Source: an uncultured Lachnospiraceae bacterium (GTDB lineage Bacteria > Bacillota > Clostridia > Lachnospirales > Lachnospiraceae). From it: a stretch of 10,960 bases of DNA. The stretch spans positions 1 through 10,960 of the forward strand of contig CACZNZ010000261.1 of the NCBI GenBank assembly GCA_902782625.1, written 5' to 3'. Below, piece after piece: positions 1-7,600 of the stretch; within the stretch, counting starts at the first letter, position 1, and every line of letters starts with the position of its first letter. The notes under the pieces were generated by a model. That model made no database searches. It saw only the letters and a program-made list of their open reading frames with translations, and was not told where the DNA came from. The position numbers and the translations under genes were made by a program.

Positions 1-5
1 CATTT

Positions 6-13
6 GAAAGGAG
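6..13 (+). promoter_or_regulatory. Ribosome binding site for the phosphatase gene
   Basis: GAAAGGAG lies nine bases before a TTG codon at 23. It is a strong Shine-Dalgarno match at proper spacing and decides the non-ATG start. The promoter of this unit is not within the window. Confidence 0.85.
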
Positions 14-22
14 AATTATAAA

Positions 23-514
23 TTGATTAAAATACTGTTTGTCTGCCATGGGAATATCTGCCGGTCACCTATGTCAGAATTTGTATTGAAAGATATGGTG
101 GAAAAAAGAGGATTGGAGAAACATTTTCAGATAGCATCGGCAGCGACAAGTTCCGAAGAAATCTGGGGAGGCAGGGGGAATCCTGTCTATCCGCCGGCAA
201 GAAAGAAACTGATGGAGCACGGGATCGATCCCAGAGGCAAGGAAGCAAGGAAAACTACAAGAGAAGATTATTCAAAGTACGATTATCTGATTGGAATGGA
301 TGAGGAGAATCTCTGGTCTATGAAAAGAATCTATAAGGGAGATCCTGATGGGAAAATATCTCTTTTATTGGACTATGCTGACAGACCGGGCCAAGAAGTG
401 GCAGACCCCTGGTATACAGGGGATTTTGATGCAACCTGGTCTGATGTATGGGCAGGCTGTGCAGGATTTTTGGAGTATGTTTTGAAAAGACATCCGAAGG
501 AATTCGGGGAATAA
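23..514 (+). CDS. Low-molecular-weight protein tyrosine phosphatase
   Basis: This 163-residue cytoplasmic enzyme hydrolyses phosphotyrosine, or phosphoarginine in some bacterial relatives such as YwlE, through a cysteinyl-phosphate intermediate. The signature P-loop CX5R is at residues 8-14 (C8 nucleophile, R14, followed by S15), right after the first beta strand, as is normal for the family. The general-acid loop is present as D128-P129-W130-Y131, close to the C-terminus, and D93-E94-E95-N96 matches the conserved loop before it. Length and motif order are those of a complete LMW-PTP. The start is TTG with a strong ribosome binding site; the protein begins MIKILFVCHGN, which fits family N-termini exactly. 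It lies eight bases before the next gene and is probably co-transcribed with it. The sequence does not show whether the substrate is phosphotyrosine or phosphoarginine, and no cognate kinase is in view. Confidence 0.95.
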   Translation: MIKILFVCHGNICRSPMSEFVLKDMVEKRGLEKHFQIASAATSSEEIWGGRGNPVYPPARKKLMEHGIDPRGKEARKTTREDYSKYDYLIGMDEENLWSMKRIYKGDPDGKISLLLDYADRPGQEVADPWYTGDFDATWSDVWAGCAGFLEYVLKRHPKEFGE

Positions 515-522
515 GGATTTGT

Positions 523-1281
523 ATGAAAAAAACAGACCAGACAGAACTGGCGATCTATGAGACCATCTGCAGGTCCGGTGGAATCAAGGCGAGAGAAATT
601 GCAAAGATGATAAATGCAGACAGGCATACGGTAAATCATTATCTTTACGGTAGTCCTTTTATGAAAGAACTCTGTTATAAAGATCAGGATGACCGGTGGC
701 ACGGAATGATCCGACAATGCCGTCCCCATAAGGGAATCGGTAATTTTTCCGGGTATTATGATTCGGTGAAGGCATTCCGGGAAGCGGAAGAAGAGGACTG
801 GTTTGCAGCCATGAAAACAGGATGTGCCAATATCGGTCGCAATCTCAATGATACAAGAGGGTTGTTCCATTCTTTTCTGGATACCAGAAAAGTGATGCTT
901 TCCCTGTTTGACGACCTGGAGAAGATGAGTGAAATAGACTTAGATACATGGGAGATTGTATTTGAACTTCGTATCAAACGGTCCAGAATGATCAGAATCT
1001 ATGCAGATGTCCTGGTTATTACAGAAGATAAGGTTTTTGCACTGGAATTTAAAATGAAGGACATGATAGAGGCAAAGGAAGTATCACAGGCTTCCAAATA
1101 TGTCCGCTATCTTGAGATTTTGTTTGGGTCAGATTATGATGTCATTCCCTGCCTTGTTTTGACAAGAGCACAGGATCTCTACACTTATACGATATTGCCC
1201 GGTTCTACCGCGGAGATTCCGGTCTGCGCAGGAGATATGCTTTTTAATCTGTTTGATGAGTATCTGGGAATTTTAGACTGA
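523..1281 (+). CDS. HTH plus PD-(D/E)XK nuclease-like protein
   Basis: This is a 252-residue protein without a recognised name. Residues 7-60 look like a winged-helix or HTH module: ICRSGGIKAREIAKMINADR, then a recognition-helix-like TVNHYLY (36-42) and a short wing. Residues 144-215 resemble the PD-(D/E)XK fold: E148 in the first helix, D162 opening the strand ADVLVI, the E175-F176-K177 triad on the next strand, and Q189-A-S-K-Y193, a QxxxY motif like that of RecB/Cas4-type nucleases. A hydrophobic strand VIPCLVLT follows. All expected acidic and lysine positions are present, so it could be an active nuclease, but it may act only as a DNA-binding regulator. A longer in-frame start at 448 overlaps the phosphatase by 67 bases; ATG 523 is preferred because TAAGGA lies just before it and the HTH begins there. 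Function is inferred from motifs only. Confidence 0.75.
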   Translation: MKKTDQTELAIYETICRSGGIKAREIAKMINADRHTVNHYLYGSPFMKELCYKDQDDRWHGMIRQCRPHKGIGNFSGYYDSVKAFREAEEEDWFAAMKTGCANIGRNLNDTRGLFHSFLDTRKVMLSLFDDLEKMSEIDLDTWEIVFELRIKRSRMIRIYADVLVITEDKVFALEFKMKDMIEAKEVSQASKYVRYLEILFGSDYDVIPCLVLTRAQDLYTYTILPGSTAEIPVCAGDMLFNLFDEYLGILD

Positions 1282-1297
1282 GTGTATAAACTATATA

Positions 1298-1320
1298 GGG
1301 GCCCGATGCTCTCGGGCCCC
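1298..1320 (+). terminator. GC-rich hairpin, probable terminator
   Basis: A perfect 9-base-pair stem (GGGGCCCGA with TCGGGCCCC) closes a TGCTC loop 17 bases after the stop codon of the PD-(D/E)XK gene. The stem is very stable, but only two T residues follow, so this is not a textbook intrinsic terminator. Its place between two units supports a termination or RNA-end-protecting role. Confidence 0.6.
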
Positions 1321-1414
1321 TTGGAAAAAGAGAAAAGTATGAAAAAACTAAAAGCATGTTGTCTGCTTTACGGTTATTATCATATCTAAAAAATGTGAAC
1401 AGTCTGTGTTTTCT

Positions 1415-1432
1415 AACTGACGAAAAACTGAC
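1415..1432 (+). repeat. Tandem AACTGAC heptamers, 11-bp period
   Basis: AACTGAC occurs at 1415-1421 and 1426-1432, start to start 11 bases apart, about one helical turn. The pair lies about 55 bases upstream of the -35 box of the giant gene. Such spacing is typical of sites bound side by side by a regulator dimer; no regulator can be named and chance is possible. Confidence 0.35.
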
Positions 1433-1452
1433 AAACACCCCTGCAATTCTTT

Positions 1453-1481
1453 CAAAGTTCTTGTAAAACGGTCGCAAAGTT
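1453..1481 (+). repeat. CAAAGTT direct repeats, 22-bp period
   Basis: CAAAGTT occurs at 1453-1459 and 1475-1481, exactly 22 bases apart (two helical turns). The second copy runs into the perfect palindrome AAGTTTAAACTT (1477-1488), whose end overlaps the -35 box of the giant gene. It may be an activator or repressor site; this is inference from spacing only. Confidence 0.35.
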
Positions 1482-1486
1482 TAAAC

Positions 1487-1515
1487 TTGAATAACAAAGA
1501 TTTGTTTGTTATATT
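1487..1515 (+). promoter_or_regulatory. Sigma-70-type promoter of the giant surface protein
   Basis: TTGAAT (1487-1492) and TATATT (1510-1515) are separated by 17 bases. A TG at 1507-1508 adds an extended -10. Transcription would begin near 1522, giving a leader of about 50 bases before the start codon at 1572. The match to the housekeeping consensus is good. Confidence 0.7.
1491..1512. promoter_or_regulatory. Inverted repeat within promoter, candidate operator
   Basis: ATAACAAA (1491-1498) and TTTGTTAT (1505-1512) are perfect inverted arms around a 6-base centre. The arms overlap the end of the -35 box and the start of the -10 box, so a bound protein would block RNA polymerase. The sequence is AT-rich, so chance symmetry cannot be excluded. 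Confidence 0.45.
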
Positions 1516-1552
1516 AAAAAAGTACATGTCTACACATATTTCACAGGGACAG

Positions 1553-1559
1553 AAAGGAG
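1553..1559 (+). promoter_or_regulatory. Ribosome binding site of the giant gene
   Basis: AAAGGAG lies 12 bases before ATG 1572, somewhat far but strong. The start is also supported by the complete signal peptide that begins there. Confidence 0.75.
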
Positions 1560-1571
1560 AAGAAACAAGAC

Positions 1572-1670
1572 ATGAAGTTACGAGAAAAATGGAAATCAGG
1601 AATTGCCATCCTGATGTGTCTGGCCTTGATTGTGCCGATGATCCCTCAGTTTAGGATCAATACGGAGGCT
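1572..1670 (+). other. Sec signal peptide of the giant protein
   Basis: Residues 1-8 carry basic charges (K2, R4, K6, K8), residues 10-24 form a hydrophobic core (GIAILMCLALIVPMI), and TEA-A at 31-34 gives a plausible signal peptidase I site after A33 or A34. C16 does not sit in a lipobox. Confidence 0.85.
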
Positions 1671-4600
1671 GCTTCATCGCGGGATCCATATGGGTTTGAT
1701 CCATCAGTTCCGGACAGTTTCAAAGAGACGCAAAATGATGGTGAGAATCCCCACGGGGATGGTATTTTTACCCTGAATCCCAAGTCAGAGTTATTCGTAT
1801 GGAGACAGAACGAAAAGAATGTGCGCGCAGATTCTTATAATTATAATAATAACAATGATCTCCGTGCGAAAGACATCGCTGACGACTCTTATAAGGCAAC
1901 AACAACCGTAGGAAATTCCCGGGCAGAATATTATTATGTTTCTACCGAGGCCTATGACCCGAATAACACAGGGCATGATGATATGGTCGCTATGGTTGGT
2001 GTGGATACCCTGGAAGGGGAAAGACAGAGTATCGTTGTGGGAAGATATAGCGGGAAAGGAACCGATAAAAAGATTCGCAAGTTCTCGCTCTATATCAACA
2101 ATGATAATGATGCTGACTGGTTTGACGGGATTGATCAGTGGGCTTACCGTGCTTATATCACGATGACTACCGGCGATTTTAACGGCGATAGAAAAGACGA
2201 GATTGCTGTCTATGTACCATATCGTGGTAACCCTAAAGTACTGATTCTTGATGGTAATTCACTTGCTACCATTAAGGAAATCAGCATCAAAGATCTCATG
2301 GGAGCTACCGGTGCAGAGATGTCTTCCCATTTCAAATTAGATGGAAGAACTGCTCGTGCTACCGTGCAGATTTCCATGGCGACAGGGGATCTGGACAGAG
2401 ATCTGAATGATGAGCTGATGATCGTCGGGGGATATGCAGATATCTATGATGATTCTGATGGAGAAAAACTGAAAGACCGCAGTTCTATTCTCGGTGTTTA
2501 CGATGCCTCACTTGGAGCCGATAAGTCTATCAGTTCTATAAATAAGAAGGCTTCTTATGCTTTTTATGATGATGAGGATTATGAAGAACATCCGGAATCT
2601 GCCAATTCGCACACAGAAGGTATGGGATGGCTCCGTACGGCGTCCGTAGTGTGTGAAGATGTGGCGGAAAATGACGGGCTTCCTGAGATTATCGTTGCAG
2701 GTTACTATAATACGGATGGACCGGACGATGACTCTATAGAAGATGAGAACTTTATGATGTGTACGATGGCATATGATGGTTCAAAGCTCAGTATGAATAC
2801 AGCGCCTCAGTACATAGATATGACGGAGTTTGTACAGGCCGGGCTGTATAACCTGTCGGATAATATGGAGGGAACCCCTGCTATGTGTGGCGTAGCATCA
2901 CGAGGTTTTAACTTCAGTAAAGATATCTTCCTGGCAGGAAAACTTCTTCGATATGAGAATGCTCAGGGAAACCCCTGGAAGGAAGTGGAAGGTTCAGAAC
3001 CTGCAGTCATGAAGGAATCAGACAGAGGTATCGGCGGATCTATCATTTCGAACACCTGGGTACAGTCAGCGACAGCAGGCAACTTTGATTCTAATGATAT
3101 GGGAATAGAACAGGTTGCTTATATTACCGGCTATAAACATGAAAATGGTGACAACTATTGGTATCGTCTGCATCTTGCAGGGTATACTCAGACGGAAAAA
3201 GACGGGGTATATAAAGCCGGCAATTATTATGATACCGGTGATAAATACAGGACCCTGGTGGATGATACGGATGATGATGACTGTCCGGCAGCGGATGTTG
3301 CCGCAGTCGATGTAGATGATGATACGGATACCCTGAAGTATGACAGTAAGACCTATGAGTACTCCAATGTGGATGTCATGGCCTTGCTCCAGGCTTCACC
3401 ATATTTTGCTGATCTGGATTATGATCCGGGTTCCACGGCATATTCGTCTGATTCAGGAAGTGGTTCTTCGAGTTCGAGTTCGAACAGTTTTCATGTGGGA
3501 CCTTATCTGGAAGGCAGTGTGGGATGGCCTTTCTTCAAGTTCCACGCTGAAGCAAGTTACAGCAAAGAGTGGAGCTGGGGTTATGAAAAAGAATTAACCA
3601 AATCCTTCGGGCTGACCTTCTCAAACGACGGAGATACCAATAAGGTGGTACTTTACCGTACCCCGGTGATCAAATACAAATACCTGGTAAATGTAGCAGG
3701 AACGGATGAGACAAAGGATATGGTTATCGGTATTCAGCAGGATCCTGTCTATCTGATGATGGATGTTGATGAATATAACAAGATTGCTAAAAATGATAAT
3801 GCATTAAAGGATAAACAGATAACCAAAGAGATACTTGGCAATGAACCGGGATACCCTTCTACCTATCCGAATAGATTTACAGATCTGAAGGAATTTACCG
3901 GACATAAAAATCAGGTTCAGATTTATTCGGGGGCCTCATCCTCTGCATCGGTTGAACAGTCGATTACCACAGGCGAACAGACGTCCAATTCGCAGACAAT
4001 TACGCATAGTCTGGACTTTGGAGTCGGTGTGGAAGGTGGAAGCGATGATACTCCTGTCGCCTTCGAAGTAGCCGGCGGTGTGAATTTCGGCTGGGGTTGG
4101 GAGAGTGAGAAAACATCCTTTGATTTCAAGGAAATCAGCAAGTCTGGTGAGATAACCTATCCTCCGAGTACAACATCGGAATATGCCTTTTCCAGCCGGT
4201 TCGGCACCTGGATGGGAACGCTTGCCAACGGTGAGGATGTGCCAATCCTCGGCTATATCGTAAACAATGTCAAACAGCCTCCGAGTATGGTTCAGGATCT
4301 GACGGTGGATTCCGTTACAGAAGATTCCGTGACCATCGGCTGGGATGAGGGTGTACTGACACCTGAATACTATGAGATTTATCAGTATTTTGATAACAGT
4401 CTCACAGAAGACCAGTACAGCCTAATCGGAAAAGTTCCGGGAGGAGAGACTACATTTACTTATGAAGATCTCGATCCGGAAACCAGCTATTCCTTCGCAG
4501 TGAAATCTGTCGGAATGGATGACGGGGAGCGAGTGGAAACAGAGTATACCGATATTGTGACCGGTACAACCCTCAGTGGAGGTGACAGCCCTCAGATTAT

Positions 4601-7600
4601 CGGTATCACGGAAAAGCAGAATGTTCTTGTTGGCGATAGCGCGAATTTCGAGATTGATGCAGTGCCTGTCGGATCAGATACAGGCCTGTCTTACCAATGG
4701 CAGATCCGAGAAGCCGGCTCTACCAATTGGAGAAATATCGGAAAGAGCAATAATCCGGTATATACCGTAACCGATGCATCCGAGGATATGGAAGGCAACC
4801 GCTTCCGCTGTATTGTCTCTCAGATAGTCAAAGGGCGCAGAAAATATGCATATTCCGACAGTGGAATTCTCCATGTCGGCAAGGCAGAGAGCACGACTGT
4901 TCCAACAGCAATCAATCTCGATAAAGATGAACAGACCAATGAATACTACAATACCAACCGCGGACTGGCAGATTATGCGCAGACCCAACCGGTAGAGACA
5001 GAGACGGAGATCTCTAAGATCCTCAGTGTATCCATTGGAGGAGAAGAGAAGCTCTATGCTGCTTATAAGAATAATTACGAGAAGAAAGATGACGAGAATG
5101 TAGAGGTTCCGGAGCAGATCTGGAAATGCCTGGAAGACGGTGAATACTACACACTTGTCAATGTAAATGAAAGTGCTGACGGAAAGGCAACAGCAGATCA
5201 GAGAATCCTGCTCCAGAAACAGGAAAAACCGACCTTCCAGACCGTTGAGGACAGCCTGCTTAGTGAGGAGAGGGCAGAAGTCTTAACCTCCAAGACAGTA
5301 GCTGATCTTAAGAACATTGGCTCACCGGCAGAATACAAGACAAAAGCTACGGATGGTAATCCTTCCGTAACCTATGAAGTCTATAAGGCTGTGAATGCAG
5401 AAGGCAAATCTACTACTCTTTATAAAGAAAAAGATGTTGCGGATGCTCCTTACCTGACTTACAAGGATACCGGCCTGGTTCAATGGGATGGCAATGAGAC
5501 TGACTATACGATCAAGAGACTCTTCAATGAAGATCCGGAAGCGGAAGAGACGATTGACGGAAGAGCCTATAGTGTATTCTGGCCTGAAGGTTTTGAGTCA
5601 GAGGACTATAAAGTATATTACGCAAACTCCAGTACCGGAGAAGATGAGTACTATGTGAAGGTTCGTAAAACCGAGAATAATCAGACGGCAGAAGTGCTTG
5701 AACAGCTGATTCTTCCAGAAACAGATGATTTCTACACAGGTACAGACGGCACTGCTACTTATAAAGCCGATCCGGGTGATGCTGTGATGACCACGCAGAA
5801 AGTTATCACACAGAAAACTGTGGGAGAAGCTGGAGATGAAGTAACCCTTACTGCTACAGTTACTGCCAATACGGATAGCAGCAAGGCAGAAGTATCAGGA
5901 AATATCACTTTCCGTATGCAAAACAACAATACCGGAAGTATCAGCGAGGTTACCGCTGCGCTTGACGAAAACGGAAAGGCAGAAGCGAAATGGACACCGG
6001 CAGAGCCTGGTGTATACACTGTGATTTCCATGTTCACCGGTAATGACTGTCTCAACAGCTCCGTCGGGCAGACGATCTACTTTGCGCTTGAAAAAGAGAA
6101 TCCGGATAAGGCCCTCCTTGTTCTTGATGCAGATGATATCGTATATGGTGAGACGGTTCATATTGATGCGAAGAAGGGTACACTTGATGACAATGGCGAT
6201 GTTGTCACATCTGAACTTCCGGAAGGAACATCCATTAGCTATAAGGTTTACTACAAAGATGATTCCGGCAAGACCAATGAAGTAGCGCTGAAAGATAATG
6301 CAGAGAAATTCACACCGAACTTCTCAGGAAAAGCTACTATTTACGCGAAAGCCAAGATACCGGCAGGAAATGGAACCAGTGTAGATGCTGATACGCAAAA
6401 GACTGTCTTTATTACCAAGAGACCGCTTTCTGTAAAAGCTCCTTCCAAATCCGGTCTTTCCAGCGATGTAAGTCAAGAGAAGATTCCGAAGCTTGAGGAC
6501 ATTGAGATTTCTTACAAGGATGATAAGGAGAAAGAGGCTATTATCTCGGAGGATCAGGATAAATTCTCGATAGAGAATCTGTTTACGATTGCTTCAGAGC
6601 CGGCTCTTTCTGCAGATTCCGGAGAAGGTATCTATGTGACGAAAGTGGACTATCAAAAAGATGACAGCGATGCCTATACTGATACCGTAAAGGCCTTCAT
6701 GAAGAATTATGAAGTTACCTTTGAAAATGGTACTTATGAGATTAGTGCAGGTTTCTATAATGCATTTTATACTTCTGGATCCAATGGTAAAGTTGAAGCC
6801 TTTGAGGGCAATAATCAGATAGCTTTCCGATCCGGTGATCCGATTAAAGAAGGTACGAAGCTTACATTTGCAGCAACACCGGACACCAAATTCGAGATTG
6901 ACGAGTGGAAAGTGACTGACGGTGAGGAGAATGAACTGGTGGAAGGCACCGATTATACCCTCAAAGATAACCGCTTGATTGTTGATTCCCTGTCTAAAAA
7001 TATTCAGGTGCATGTAACCTTTAAGGCATCATCCTACAAACTTACATTTGAAGCAGGGGAGCATGGCTTGGTAAATGGAGCTTACTATAAAGACTCTGTA
7101 GAGGGAACGGCCTTCACTTCACCAGAGAATGTTCCGATTGGGAGACAGACCATCCTGAAAGCTGTACCAGACGAAGGCTATGTTGTGAAACGCTGGCTTG
7201 TAACCAAAGGTACAGAATCTGCTGTCGTTTATAAGAATGATGACGGAAGCATCTATTCCGGCTCAGAACTTGTTCTCGATGCTATGAGCACCGATATGGA
7301 GGTTGAGGTTGAATTCGAAGAGACTGCTTCTTATGATGTCAGTGCAGCAATCATCACGGACGAGGGCAATAATGCTACGGATTGCTCGGTAACCATCGAT
7401 GGACTCCAGGATGAGAAGGCAGTCAAAGGATCCAAGATCAGCATGCATGTTGATACACCGGAAGATGTTACGATAAAAGAATGGCACATGTACAAGAATG
7501 ATACGGAGTATGATGTTGTAGAGAATGGTGAGGATGATTTCACGATCAATAATGTCCAGAAGGATATCCGAATGGAAATTGTTGTTACTGTTCATAAGAA

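Noticed and set aside
448..522. Longer N-terminus of the PD-(D/E)XK protein starting at 448
   Set aside because: It would overlap the phosphatase by 67 bases, repeat its C-terminal code in another frame, and lacks a ribosome binding site; ATG 523 has one.
373..870. 165-codon open frame on the minus strand over the first two genes
   Set aside because: It overlaps two genes with clear motifs and shows no family features.
1611..1619. C16 in the signal peptide as a lipoprotein cysteine
   Set aside because: The residues before it (I-L-M) do not fit a lipobox, which needs a small residue at -1, and a good signal peptidase I site follows at 31-34.
4155..4230. FGTWMGT as a MACPF signature (YGTHY/F)
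   Set aside because: The key His is replaced by Trp, and the order of flanking hairpins does not fit the MACPF domain, so no assignment was made.
5712..5726. LPETD, a near match to the sortase motif LPXTG
   Set aside because: The Gly is replaced by Asp, it lies in the middle of the protein (residue 1381), and no membrane segment or basic tail follows. Not a sorting signal.
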